DNA from: Pseudomonadota bacterium
GTDB taxonomy: Bacteria; Pseudomonadota; Alphaproteobacteria; SHVZ01
Reading direction: 5' to 3'
Assembly: GCA_016195085.1 (NCBI GenBank)
Contig: JACQAG010000043.1
Span: 1 to 64,000 of the forward strand
DNA: 64,000 bases
Of the stretch, positions 8,357-16,176 are shown piece after piece. The notes under the pieces are model-generated. The model was not told where the DNA came from. It searched no databases and worked only from the letters and a program-made list of their open reading frames with translations. The translations under genes and the position numbers were made by a program. Numbering within the stretch: the stretch's first letter is position 1; every line of letters begins with the position of its first letter.

Positions 8357-9292
8357 ATGGCTAGACCGGATATTCGTGAGCGTCTCGCGACCGGAGCGCC
8401 GCTGGTGCTCGACGGCGCCATGGGATCGGAGCTGCAGCGGCGCCGGGTCTGGGTCTCCCATGGCGCCACCGCGGACAAGCTCGGCGCCTGGTCGGCCACC
8501 GCCATGCGCGATGCCCCCGAGACTGTGCGCGAGATCCATGAGGATTATTTCAAGGCCGGCGCCGACATCGCCACCACCAACAGCTTCTGGACCAACTCGC
8601 TCAAGCTGGGCCTCGTCGGCCTCGGCGACAAGGCGGCGGAGTATACCCGCCAAGCCGGCGAGATCGCCGTCGAGGCGCGCGATCGGTTGCGTCCGGACGC
8701 CTATGTCGCCGGCGGCATGGCGCCGCCCCGTGGCGGTCGCGTGCCGGTCGATCCCATCGATCTGCCCAGGGAGTTCGCCATGCAGGCGCGCGCCCTCAAG
8801 GAGGGTGGGGTCGATTTGCTGCTGGTCGAATATATCGGCTATGTCGACGATATCGTCGCCGCTATCGACGCGGTCAAGCCGGTCGGTCTGCCGATCATGA
8901 TCGGGATCCGGCACGTCACCCCGGAGGGCAACATGCAATTGGGCGAAACCTACGATCAGCTCGTGGCCGCCCTCGGCCCGCGCAAAGTCGACGCCATGCT
9001 GCTCATGTGCAGCAGCCCCGGGTCCATCTCGGCCGGCCTGCCGAAGCTGCGCCGGGCCTACTCGGGTCCCATCGGCGCCTACCCCAACATCGGCTACCGC
9101 CGCGCCAGCGAGGCGTTCGATCAGGGCCGTCAGTGGCACCAGCTCGATACCACGACCTATACGCCTCAAAATCTCGCCCAGGATGGCGCCACCTGGCTCG
9201 CCATGGGCGCCCAGATCGTCGGTGGCTGCTGTGCCACGACACCCGACCATATCGCAGCCCTTCGCGCCGTGGTTCCAAGGAGCGCGCCATGA
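8357..9292 (+). CDS. homocysteine S-methyltransferase family protein
   Basis: A 311-aa zinc-dependent methyltransferase barrel. Visible landmarks are the opening VLDGAMGSELQRR, ADIATTNSFWTNSLKLG, a Cys in MLLMCSSPGS and the C-terminal GGCCATTPDHIAALR, giving the family's three zinc thiolates. Relatives (MmuM, the MetH N-terminal module, betaine-homocysteine methyltransferases) move a methyl group from S-methylmethionine, methylfolate or betaine to homocysteine. ATG 8357 follows a GGGGGG run at a better distance than the in-frame GTG at 8348. The last 35 codons recur at 12406-12510 beyond the amino-acid transporter genes. The donor is uncertain; no cobalamin-binding domain is present. Confidence 0.85.
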   Translation: MARPDIRERLATGAPLVLDGAMGSELQRRRVWVSHGATADKLGAWSATAMRDAPETVREIHEDYFKAGADIATTNSFWTNSLKLGLVGLGDKAAEYTRQAGEIAVEARDRLRPDAYVAGGMAPPRGGRVPVDPIDLPREFAMQARALKEGGVDLLLVEYIGYVDDIVAAIDAVKPVGLPIMIGIRHVTPEGNMQLGETYDQLVAALGPRKVDAMLLMCSSPGSISAGLPKLRRAYSGPIGAYPNIGYRRASEAFDQGRQWHQLDTTTYTPQNLAQDGATWLAMGAQIVGGCCATTPDHIAALRAVVPRSAP

Positions 9293-9315
9293 GGCGGCTC
9301 GAGTAGGCGCGTCCC

Positions 9316-10119
9316 TTACGCCTGCCGCTCGGACAGGAAGCGGCTGAGGAACGCTTGCAGGCGTGGGTTCTGCGGCCGGACGAGCATCGCCTCGGGCGTC
9401 CCCATCTCGCTGATCGCCCCGGAATCCATGAAGCACACGGTGTCGGCGATGTCGCGCGCGAACGCCATCTCGTGGGTGACCACGACCATGGTGGTGCCGT
9501 CGACGGCGAGCCGCTTGATCACGTTCAGCACCTCGCTCACCAGTTCGGGGTCGAGCGCCGAGGTCACCTCGTCGAACAGCATGACGTTCGGTTGCATGGC
9601 GAGCGCGCGGGCGATCGCCACTCGCTGCGCCTGGCCGCCCGAGAGCTGCGAGGGATAGACGCCGGCCTTTTCCGCCAAGCCGACCTTGCGCAAGAGGTCG
9701 ATGGCGAGATCGCGCGCCTCCGCGAGCTTGGTGCCTTTCACCACGACCGGACCCTCCATGACGTTCTCGATCGCCGTCTTGTGGGGGAACAGATTGAATT
9801 GCTGAAACACCATGCCGACATGGGAGCGGTATCGGGCCAGCACGCGGCCCGGCGGCATTCGGTGGCCGGGTCCAAAGCGCATCACGTCGTCGCCGACCTC
9901 GATTGATCCGCTGGAAGGATCCTCGAGCAGATTGATGCAGCGGAGCAGCGTCGACTTGCCGCAGCCCGATGGTCCGATGACAAAGCACTTGCCGCCCTTG
10001 GGCACCTGCAATGACACGCCTTTGAGCGCGTGCAGATCGCCATAGTGTTTATGCAGCTCGGTGATGCGGATCATCGGCTTGGCGCTGGTTATCGGCACGC
10101 CAGCCTCAGCCGTCGACAC
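9316..10119 (-). CDS. polar amino acid ABC transporter ATP-binding protein
   Basis: A 267-aa cytoplasmic ATPase of the GlnQ/HisP class. Walker A is [13 protein letters not shown], the Q-loop [13 protein letters not shown], the signature [15 protein letters not shown], Walker [15 protein letters not shown] and the H-loop [12 protein letters not shown]. The phrase [10 protein letters not shown] is diagnostic for the polar amino-acid group. The long form starts with GTG at 10119 and overlaps the permease 3' end by 14 bases; ATG 10074 ([11 protein letters not shown]) is a plausible shorter start. It completes an operon with the downstream-numbered permease and binding-protein genes, all on the minus strand. 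Confidence 0.92.
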   Translation of the reverse strand: MSTAEAGVPITSAKPMIRITELHKHYGDLHALKGVSLQVPKGGKCFVIGPSGCGKSTLLRCINLLEDPSSGSIEVGDDVMRFGPGHRMPPGRVLARYRSHVGMVFQQFNLFPHKTAIENVMEGPVVVKGTKLAEARDLAIDLLRKVGLAEKAGVYPSQLSGGQAQRVAIARALAMQPNVMLFDEVTSALDPELVSEVLNVIKRLAVDGTTMVVVTHEMAFARDIADTVCFMDSGAISEMGTPEAMLVRPQNPRLQAFLSRFLSERQA

Positions 10120-10759
10120 GGGTTTCGAGCCGGCGCGCCAACTGGGTCATCGGGTACAAGAGCAGGAAATAGAGAATCGCGGCGAATGTATAGACTTCGA
10201 GCGGCCGGTAGGTGCTGGACGTGATCTGCGAGCTCACATACATGATGTCGGGGACCGCGACGACGTAGAGAAGGGAGGTGTTCTTCAGCTGCAGCACCGA
10301 CTGGTTGACGAAGGGCGGCACCATCCGCCGCGTCGCTTGCGGCAGGATGATGCGGCGCATCAGCTGCAGATAGGTCATGCCCAGCGCGCGCGCCGCCTGC
10401 CACTGTCCCTTGTCGATCGACATGACGCCGGCCCGGAAGATCTCGGCGCAGAACGACCCCATGTAGAGTGTCAGCCCGAGCCCCGCCGCCGCCCACGCCG
10501 GCAGATTGAAATTGATGACGATGGGGAGCGCGTAGAAGAACCACACGATCTGGATCAGGAGCGGGGTGCAGCGGAAGAACTGGACGTAGACGTTGATCGG
10601 AATGGTGATCCAGCGATAAGGCAGCAGCAGTGCGACGCCGCAGAGAACGCCGATGAGGAGGCCGCCGACGACCGTGCCGACGGCGTAGGTGAGCGTCATC
10701 AGCACGGCCTCGAACCAAGCCGATTTGAGGACTACGCCGAAATCATATTGGTAACCCAT
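10106..10759 (-). CDS. amino acid ABC transporter permease (HisM/GlnP family)
   Basis: A 217-aa inner-membrane permease with about five hydrophobic segments, starting near [20 protein letters not shown]. The N-terminal [18 protein letters not shown] and the cytoplasmic EAA loop [19 protein letters not shown] are typical of polar amino-acid permeases. Only one permease gene is present, so the channel would be a homodimer unless a partner lies elsewhere. It lies upstream of the ATPase (overlap) and is separated from the binding-protein gene by a repeat-filled 341-base gap, which may give it separate expression. Confidence 0.92.
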   Translation of the reverse strand: MGYQYDFGVVLKSAWFEAVLMTLTYAVGTVVGGLLIGVLCGVALLLPYRWITIPINVYVQFFRCTPLLIQIVWFFYALPIVINFNLPAWAAAGLGLTLYMGSFCAEIFRAGVMSIDKGQWQAARALGMTYLQLMRRIILPQATRRMVPPFVNQSVLQLKNTSLLYVVAVPDIMYVSSQITSSTYRPLEVYTFAAILYFLLLYPMTQLARRLETRVDG

Positions 10760-11100
10760 GGAAGCCTCATCTCACTTTCCGCCCGCCGCGCCCCGAAACC
10801 GGTGCGAGGCAAAATCCTATCTAAAAGCGTCATCGCCGGGCTTGTCCCGGCGATCCACGCCTTTGATCGTGCAACGCCACGACGTCGATGGCCGGGGGAG
10901 GGTCGGGGCGGGGGTGATCCTCCCGTCGGTCCGCTCTTCGCGGCCCCGACCCCAAAGTCCACCCCCGACAAGCACGGCCATGACGATTCAGAGTTGGGCT
11001 TGTCTGGCGATGATGCCGCCGGTTTAGTTCCACCGGACAGCCGCGGGTCAAGTCCGCCAGTGACGAGTCAAAAAATGACTCCACCGTCGCGGAACCTGTT
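10760..11100. other. spacer with two dispersed repeats between transporter genes
   Basis: Positions 10828-10860 hold CGTCATCGCCGGGCTTGTCC and its pairing CCCGGCG, a well-known alphaproteobacterial hairpin repeat. Positions 11022-11070 resemble the repeat at 120-163 (GGACAGCC followed by GTCAAGTCCG). Short open frames across them are repeat artefacts. No gene is seen. Confidence 0.6.
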
Positions 11101-11952
11101 CTAGAAGCTAAACCCAGCCGGCAACTGAGTCGGGTCGAGGCCGTTCTTGATGATGGCTTCGGTCATGACGGCCTTCACCGTGCCATCGGCGCGCGACCGC
11201 GCGGCCCATTCGTCGACGAATTTGAAGAACCGGCCGTCGCCATCCTTGCGCACGCCGCCGGCCGAAGGCAGGCTGCGGACCGGCGTCGGCACCACGATTT
11301 CCCCGAACACGGTCGGGCTTTCCTTGAGGATCCTGAGGCAGGACAGCACGTTGGTGACGTAGCCATCGGCACGGCCCGACTGCACCGCGAGGATGGCGGC
11401 GGCGTTGTCCTTGAAAGACATGTTGGCGGCCTTCGGCGCCATCTCCTGAAGCGCTTTCTCGTCGCTGGTGCCGGTGGCCGAGGAGATCTTGATCTCGGGC
11501 TTGCTGTAATCCTCCCAGGTCTTCAAGGCGCCCATGCCCTTGCGCTGCACGACGCAGTGCGCGAGGTCGTATAGCGGGCCCGTCATGTCGAGCGCCTTCT
11601 TGCGCTCTTCAGTGGCGCTCATGCCGGCCCAGAGATCGATCTTTCCCGACTGCAGATCGAGTACCACGTTGGCAAAGGTCGTCTCGTAGAAGTCGAGCTT
11701 GATCGGCTTGCCCATCGCCTTGGTGAGCTCTTTGACCAGCTCACGGCAGAATCCGATCGAATAGCCTTCGTACCGGACCGGACCGTCGACCTTCCATGAA
11801 TTCATCGGAACCGCGGCCATGGCCCCGCAGGTGAGCGTCCCGCTCTCCGAGATCTTGTTCCAAAGGTTCTTGGTCTGGGCGTTCGCCGGACCGCTCATCG
11901 AAGCCGCGGCGGCCAATCCGAGAGCAGCGCCGAGCATCACCATCACCTTCAT
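11101..11952 (-). CDS. amino acid ABC transporter periplasmic binding protein
   Basis: A 283-aa SBP_bac_3 family protein. The signal peptide is MKVMVMLGAALGLAAAASMS ending near GPANAQ. The mature part opens with NLWNKISESGTLTCGAM and carries YEGYSIGFCRELVKELTKAM and GKIDLWAGMSATEERKKALD, the ligand-cleft signatures for polar amino acids. ATG 11952 is chosen because GGAGGA stands 7-8 bases upstream; an in-frame ATG at 11970 lacks a site. It is the first gene of the transporter group with the permease and ATPase at 9316-10759. The exact amino acid is not readable. Confidence 0.9.
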   Translation of the reverse strand: MKVMVMLGAALGLAAAASMSGPANAQTKNLWNKISESGTLTCGAMAAVPMNSWKVDGPVRYEGYSIGFCRELVKELTKAMGKPIKLDFYETTFANVVLDLQSGKIDLWAGMSATEERKKALDMTGPLYDLAHCVVQRKGMGALKTWEDYSKPEIKISSATGTSDEKALQEMAPKAANMSFKDNAAAILAVQSGRADGYVTNVLSCLRILKESPTVFGEIVVPTPVRSLPSAGGVRKDGDGRFFKFVDEWAARSRADGTVKAVMTEAIIKNGLDPTQLPAGFSF

Positions 11953-12405
11953 CGTCGGTTTCCTCCGCATTGACCGTATTCGCCGATCGGGGACTTCCGG
12001 CAGGAGAGACATTGGTCGGCTGTGCGCGGGCTTCGGATCACTCCGCTGCCGGCTTCGTCCTGTTGCCTTGCAGCACACTCCACTTGCCCAGAACCGTTGC
12101 GCAGCTTGCCCATCTGCTTTGCAGAATTCGGCTTCAGAGGTGAGCACAGGGGCCCGGTCGGCAGGCTGCCTTGGGAGCCGCATGAACTCTTGCGGCAACC
12201 GGCGCCCGAGAACCGCGAAGGTAGGCCCCTGGTCGTTGAACTGTCAATTATCCGGCCGTTGGCGGATGCGTGCATTGACCCCCTTGCGGATCGGCGGTTG
12301 CTGCCGAAAGCCGCGTCAGGAGCGGTCATGCCTGGCGCTCTGAACGAGATCTGCGTCAACACGGGCTGACGGCGAGGGCACGACGACAAAGGTCTCCCGC
12401 ACGCC
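11953..12405. other. spacer with no recognisable gene
   Basis: About 450 bases upstream of the binding-protein gene. Several short frames exist on both strands but none shows a family motif or a Shine-Dalgarno site. The stretch probably includes the transporter promoter and decayed coding DNA, because it leads straight into the methyltransferase tail remnant at 12406. Confidence 0.4.
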
Positions 12406-12510
12406 GCCGCATGGCTCGGCATGGGTGCCCAGATCGTCGGTGGCTGCTGTGCGACGACGCCCGAGCATATCGCAGCATTTCGCGCCGTGGTTCCAAGGAG
12501 CGCGCCGTGA
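12406..12510 (+). pseudogene. 3' tail remnant of a homocysteine S-methyltransferase gene
   Basis: This 35-codon tail reads AAWLGMGAQIVGGCCATTPE and continues to the same RAVVPRSAP ending and TGA as the intact gene (9188-9292). Identity is 95 of 105 bases by hand count, and most differences are synonymous. Upstream coding similarity fades within about ten codons. It keeps two of the zinc cysteines but cannot fold alone. It forms a direct repeat that brackets the whole amino-acid transporter group. Confidence 0.8.
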
Positions 12511-12544
12511 GGCGACGCAACGAGGCGTGGCTGGCCTTTGGTGC

Positions 12545-12602
12545 TTGTGGCGTTTGCGCCCTAATACCGACTTGCATCGGTATTAGGGCGCAAACGCCAC
12601 AA
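12545..12602. repeat. 26-bp-arm perfect palindrome: two element ends head to head
   Basis: The left arm (12545-12570) pairs with the right arm (12577-12602) around CTTGCA. The core of each arm is GTTTGCGCCCTAATACCGA or its complement. The right arm is also the left terminal repeat of the IS1595-type element ending at 15891, so the left arm looks like the surviving end of a second copy. No T-run follows, so it is unlikely to be a simple terminator. Confidence 0.7.
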
Positions 12603-12677
12603 AGGCGAGCCCGAGGCTTCGCACGCAACATTATTGTTCAGTTTGCCCGTTTCCCGGACTCGCGATAGGAGTCTGAG

Positions 12678-14066
12678 ATGCGGTGGGACTTCGTTCTATT
12701 TTTCGCCAGCCTCGTCATGATCTACGTCGGGGACTGGGCGCTATATATTGGCGTCGGTGGGTTAGTTCTCAGCATGGCCCACGGCACGCTCAAGCGCATT
12801 ACCGACCGAAAGGCCCGGCGAATGGCGGTCACAATTGGCCTTGTGATCTCAGGGATTGGTTTTCTAGGGCTCAGCGCATTTGCGTTAAGGCCGAATTGGT
12901 TTGGCTTAGCCCAAGAGGGAGGATTCCAGACCGCCGAGTCTGACACCACAACCATCGCGCGGCTCGCAGGACTGGGGTGGGCGGTGAGGCCAACGTCCGA
13001 TGGAATCTCATTTGAAATCGCCGGCCGTTCATTACCCCCGATGGAAGAATCGGCGGCATTTTTTCGAATGCTAAAGAGGCCGTTTTCGCTCCAGCTTGGG
13101 CAGATGAATGGGATTGCCGGCCTTCACTATCTCGCGGACGCACCAAACTGCACAAACATCGTAATCAGTGCCGGACAATTCACGGACATCTCTGAGCTTC
13201 GCGGGTTCACCCACCTTGTCAGCCTCACGATCTCGCAATTACCGCTCAACGGAAGCGGGACGGTGGACCCCGCTGTCCTTTCATCACTCACAAGCCTGCA
13301 AGATCTTCGATTGGGCATGACAAAGATCAGGAACGCGGATTTTGTTGCTGCCCTCCCTCACTTGAAGGTGCTCAATCTGGGGCAAACATTTGTCGATGAT
13401 GTATCGGCGGTGGCCGGTCTGGCTTCCCTTGAGACATTGGACGTCCGAGGAACGCGGGTAACTGATTTGCTCCCGATTGCTCAGAACAAGAATCTGAATG
13501 ATTTAACGATTGATGGAATGCAGGTTCCGGGACTTTCGCATTTAAGGAGTCTGGCGAACCTAAAAAAGCTCACCATTATCGACCAACGAGCCATCGATCT
13601 ATCGCGAGTAGGCGATTTAACTAATCTAGAAACGTTAACCATCTTAGGGGGCACCCAACAGTACGACATCGCGCCACTTCAGAGGCTCGCTAAGCTACGC
13701 CAGCTTATGATCTCGGCGCTCGGGTTCGGAACCCAGGCGCCGGTAAAAGATGCACAAGTGATAGGCGACTTAACAGAGCTAAGGACGCTCACCTTGGGGA
13801 GCCTTCTTATCGCGGATGTCACGTTCATTGAAAATCTCAAGAACCTCACTGAACTCAATCTTCGTGAGCTTCCTATCTTCTCGGTCGAGCCGTTGCGTAA
13901 ACTAAAACTCCTCAAAAAAATGGCCCTGACTGGCCTTATGGTATTCGATATCTCGCCGTTGCTGGATCTTCCGGCACTCGCTGATCTCACAGTTGGACGC
14001 ACCCCCGTAAGGGCCGACGTGCTTGCAGTGTTAGAGCAGCGCGGCGTGAAGGTTTCCAGCTTCTAA
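12678..14066 (+). CDS. membrane-anchored leucine-rich-repeat protein
   Basis: A 462-aa protein. Two or three hydrophobic stretches lie in the first 80 residues (FVLFFASLVMIYVGDWALYI, then IGVGGLVLSM, then a third with TIGLVISGIGFLGLSAF). A linker follows, then from about residue 150 to the end there are about a dozen 20-24-residue LRRs of the SDS22/internalin-like type (LTSLQDLRLGMTKI, LPHLKVLNLGQTFVDDVSAV, LASLETLDVRGTRVTDLLPI). No catalytic domain is visible. LRRs usually bind protein partners. GC content and codon use are clearly lower than the flanking core genes, and the gene lies inside the IS1595-type element, so it is acquired cargo. Function unknown; a surface or sensing role is a guess. 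Confidence 0.75.
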   Translation: MRWDFVLFFASLVMIYVGDWALYIGVGGLVLSMAHGTLKRITDRKARRMAVTIGLVISGIGFLGLSAFALRPNWFGLAQEGGFQTAESDTTTIARLAGLGWAVRPTSDGISFEIAGRSLPPMEESAAFFRMLKRPFSLQLGQMNGIAGLHYLADAPNCTNIVISAGQFTDISELRGFTHLVSLTISQLPLNGSGTVDPAVLSSLTSLQDLRLGMTKIRNADFVAALPHLKVLNLGQTFVDDVSAVAGLASLETLDVRGTRVTDLLPIAQNKNLNDLTIDGMQVPGLSHLRSLANLKKLTIIDQRAIDLSRVGDLTNLETLTILGGTQQYDIAPLQRLAKLRQLMISALGFGTQAPVKDAQVIGDLTELRTLTLGSLLIADVTFIENLKNLTELNLRELPIFSVEPLRKLKLLKKMALTGLMVFDISPLLDLPALADLTVGRTPVRADVLAVLEQRGVKVSSF

Positions 14067-14069
14067 CGC

Positions 14070-14312
14070 CTATAGATCCTCCAACCTCACGCCTTCCAAT
14101 TCGAGGGCCGCTAGGCACGCCAGCAGGAACGTGGCTGCGAACGTTCCCCGCATGAGCTTGGCCTTGATCGAGTCTTTCGTCTCGGTTGGCAGGCCATGCT
14201 TTTTCAATCTCTTGGCCAACTCCTCATAGGTCACGTCGGCCCGCTTTAGTTCGGCCTTCAGAAACCGTGACGCTCGCTCCCCAATCTCTGCCTCTGTCTT
14301 TGCAAGTCCCAT
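14070..14312 (-). CDS. DUF6471-like small protein
   Basis: An 80-aa protein: helices SRFLKAELKRADVTYEELAKRL, then LPTETKDSIKAKLMRGTFAATFLLACLAALELEGVRLEDL. The pattern (LKAELKRxxVTYxxLAxxL, then a RGxFxAxFxLxCLxAL segment) matches what is known of DUF6471, a family with a helix-turn-helix-like look. A good GGAGGTAA site precedes ATG 14312. It is divergent from the transposase gene across a 100-base region that holds a perfect 10-bp inverted repeat and a sigma70-like promoter. This makes it a candidate repressor of the transposase, by inference only. Its stop lies three bases from the end of the convergent LRR gene. Confidence 0.65.
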   Translation of the reverse strand: MGLAKTEAEIGERASRFLKAELKRADVTYEELAKRLKKHGLPTETKDSIKAKLMRGTFAATFLLACLAALELEGVRLEDL

Positions 14313-14330
14313 GGGATTACCTCCGTTCTT

Positions 14331-14394
14331 TAGGTATCATATTTGACCTTTTTGGTGTTGACAAGGGCCAAGAAAGGATTATAAATGATACCTA
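14331..14394. promoter_or_regulatory. divergent promoter region with 10-bp inverted operator-like repeat
   Basis: TAGGTATCAT (14331-14340) and ATGATACCTA (14385-14394) are perfect inverted copies. Between them a -35 TTGACA (14358-14363) and a -10 TATAAA (14380-14385) with 16-bp spacing point to the transposase. The second arm overlaps the -10, so binding there would block it. The DUF6471-like protein next door is the obvious candidate binder. Confidence 0.5.
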
Positions 14395-14412
14395 GAGGCC
14401 GCAAACAATCCC

Positions 14413-15402
14413 ATGACCCAGCACTTCCTCCTATCATCGAAAGCCAAGACGCTCACGCTAGCGTCGGTCTTTCGCATGACGGATGCGGAGGCCGAGGCCA
14501 TGTTCCGCCAGATCCGCTGGCCCGAAACCAATGGCGCCCCGTTCTGCCCGAGCTGCGGCACATTGAACGCCTATGAGTGCCGCCGGCATACGGGCGCCCT
14601 ACGGTTCCGCTGCCGGGGTTGCCGGAAAGACTTCAGCATCACGTCCGGGACGCTGTTCGCCTCCCATAAGCTGCCGCTCCGGGCCTATCTGGCGGCCATC
14701 GCCATCTTCTGCAACGAAGTGAAGGGCAAGAGCGCGCTCGCCCTCTCCCGCGACCTCGGCATGTCTTACAAGGCCGCGTTCGTCTTGACCCACAAGTTGC
14801 GGGAAGCGATGGCCGAAGAGATGAAGGGCCGCACGGTCGGCGGCGCTGGCAAGGTCGCGGAGATCGATGGCGGGTACTTCGGCGGCTATATCAAGCCGGC
14901 CAACTGGCGCGAGCATCGGCGCGATCGGCGGCTGGCCCGTAACCAGAATGGCAAGCGCAAGGCCGTTGTGATCGTCCGTGAGCGCAACGGGAACTCCGTC
15001 CCCGCCGTGTTCTCGACCGAGAGCCAGGCCCTCTCCTGGATCACGTCTCGCATTCAGCCGGGCACGGTCGTGAATGCCGACGAAGCGGCCGGGTGGGATA
15101 GCCTCAACAAGCGCTTTGAAATGCGCCGCATCAATCACCAAGACGCCTATAGCGACGGCGAAGCCTGCACTAACATGGCCGAGGAATACTTCTCGCGGTT
15201 GCGCCGCGCGGAGATCGGGCACCACCACCATATCGCGGGCGTCTATCTCCTGCGATACGCGCAAGAGGCGTCTTGGCGGGAAGACAACCGCCGGGTGACC
15301 AATGGCGAGCAAACCGAGCGCGTCGCCCACCTAGCGATGCGGCGCGGGCCGTCCGTGGACTTCACAGGCTATTGGCAGCGTCATGTTGACCGGCCGGTCT
15401 GA
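14413..15402 (+). CDS. IS1595 family transposase (ISXO2-like)
   Basis: A 329-aa transposase. The N-terminus has an IS1595-type zinc ribbon (FCPSCGTLNAYECRRHTGAL, then FRCRGCRKDFSITSGTLF). The core ISXO2-like DDE-type domain begins with VAEIDGGYFGGYIKP (first Asp), continues with TVVNADEAAGWDSL (second Asp) and NMAEEYFSRLRRAEIGHHHH (the N-x-x-E region of this family). It appears full length with no frameshift. A sigma70-like promoter lies about 28 bases upstream. The last 24 codons overlap the 3' end of the convergent 164-aa gene. Start at ATG 14413 is assumed. Confidence 0.9.
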   Translation: MTQHFLLSSKAKTLTLASVFRMTDAEAEAMFRQIRWPETNGAPFCPSCGTLNAYECRRHTGALRFRCRGCRKDFSITSGTLFASHKLPLRAYLAAIAIFCNEVKGKSALALSRDLGMSYKAAFVLTHKLREAMAEEMKGRTVGGAGKVAEIDGGYFGGYIKPANWREHRRDRRLARNQNGKRKAVVIVRERNGNSVPAVFSTESQALSWITSRIQPGTVVNADEAAGWDSLNKRFEMRRINHQDAYSDGEACTNMAEEYFSRLRRAEIGHHHHIAGVYLLRYAQEASWREDNRRVTNGEQTERVAHLAMRRGPSVDFTGYWQRHVDRPV

Positions 15403-15825
15403 GGGCAAGCGCCAGACGCAGACGCCCTTGGTCCGCGTCACGCTTTCGACCTTGCCTCGCCTCGCTCGCATCCTGAGCGTCTGAACCACTCGCAGCGCCA
15501 CGGTCTGCGCTAGCACCTTGTCACTCTCGGAGAGGCCCTTGGCGCGGACGACCCGGAGCGCGAGCTGGCGGGTATCTAGCGGCCCTTCGTTCGCCAAGGC
15601 GTCCATGCAGATCTTGGTCGTCTCTCCGCGCCGCAGAACCCGGTTGAGGTCTACGTAGGGCGGCAGGTCTTGCGCTTCGCCCGTGGCTTCAAACAGCCGG
15701 AGGGCTGCATTGATATGCGCCAGGTCGTGCTCTGCCTCGCGGATGAGTCGCTCATAGTGCGCAATGGTGCCCGAGATCAGGTCACGCTTGCGCTTCAACG
15801 CCATCACGGCAATCGGTTCGGCCAT
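15331..15825 (-). CDS. IS1595-associated hypothetical protein
   Basis: A 164-aa protein overlapping the transposase 3' end by 72 bases on the opposite strand. The N-terminal half is a coiled-coil-like helix (KRKRDLISGTIAHYERLIRE, then AEHDLAHINAALRLFE). Then YVDLNRVLRRGETTKICMDA and a winged-helix-like region (GPLDTRQLALRVVRAKGLSE, then VALRVVQTLRMRARRGKVES). Proteins with this layout are often found next to IS1595-type transposases in alphaproteobacteria; I rely on general memory for this. It may assist transposition or regulation. The start faces the right end of the element, about 35 bases from the terminal repeat. Confidence 0.6.
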   Translation of the reverse strand: MAEPIAVMALKRKRDLISGTIAHYERLIREAEHDLAHINAALRLFEATGEAQDLPPYVDLNRVLRRGETTKICMDALANEGPLDTRQLALRVVRAKGLSESDKVLAQTVALRVVQTLRMRARRGKVESVTRTKGVCVWRLPSDRPVNMTLPIACEVHGRPAPHR

Positions 15826-15891
15826 GCCGAGAATCTAGGGACGTGCTAGACTTCTGGCTTGTGGTGTTTGCGCCCTAATACCGATGCAAGT

Positions 15892-15965
15892 TGGTTGGGG
15901 GACTAGGATTCGAACCTAGACTGGCGGAGTCAGAGTCCGCTGTCCTACCGTTAGACGATCCCCCA
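15892..15965 (-). tRNA. tRNA-Gln (anticodon CTG)
   Basis: The minus strand folds as a 74-nt cloverleaf: acceptor TGGGGGA/TCCCCCA, D-arm with GTCTAACGGTAGGAC, anticodon arm GCGGA-CTCTGAC-TCCGC with CTG at 34-36, T-arm TAGGTTCGAATCCTA, discriminator A and an encoded CCA. The T1-A72 pair is usual for Gln. Its 3' end abuts the IS1595-type element. Partial 3' copies at 5840 and 3834 mark it as an integration site. Confidence 0.93.
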
Positions 15966-16176
15966 ACGGGGACGCGTGGGCCGCGTCAGCCGGGCTTCTA
16001 GCATAGCATCCCAGGCCTGCCAAGGCGCGGGCCGGCGAGATGCCCGAGCCCGCTCCTGCGCCCGCCGCCGGTTTCATCTGCTCCCGCGCTCCTGTACACT
16101 CGGCCGCAAGGCTCATGGGATCGCTGCCGCCTCGTGCGCGGTGCGGACGGAAGCCGGCGTTGAACAGGGGTGTGGG

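Larger units (their letters stand above)
12570..15891. mobile_element. IS1595-family element with passenger genes, 33-bp terminal inverted repeats
   Basis: The ends 12570-12602 and 15859-15891 are inverted copies agreeing at 32 of 33 positions; the tips read ACTTGCATCGGTATTAGGGC inward from each side. Between them lie an LRR membrane protein, a DUF6471-like gene, an IS1595 (ISXO2-like) transposase and a 164-aa protein. IS1595 members are known to carry passenger genes in some groups. The right tip abuts the CCA end of tRNA-Gln (15892). I see no direct target duplication; the bases just inside both tips are themselves inverted copies. True tips could lie a few bases inward. Confidence 0.6.

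Noticed and set aside
10758-11084. Small frames in the transporter spacer
   Set aside because: They translate known hairpin repeats (the VIAGLVPAIHA-type string is a repeat artefact).
12545-12602. Palindrome considered as a rho-independent terminator
   Set aside because: The arm matches the terminal repeat of the downstream element and the right end at 15859, and no T-run follows.
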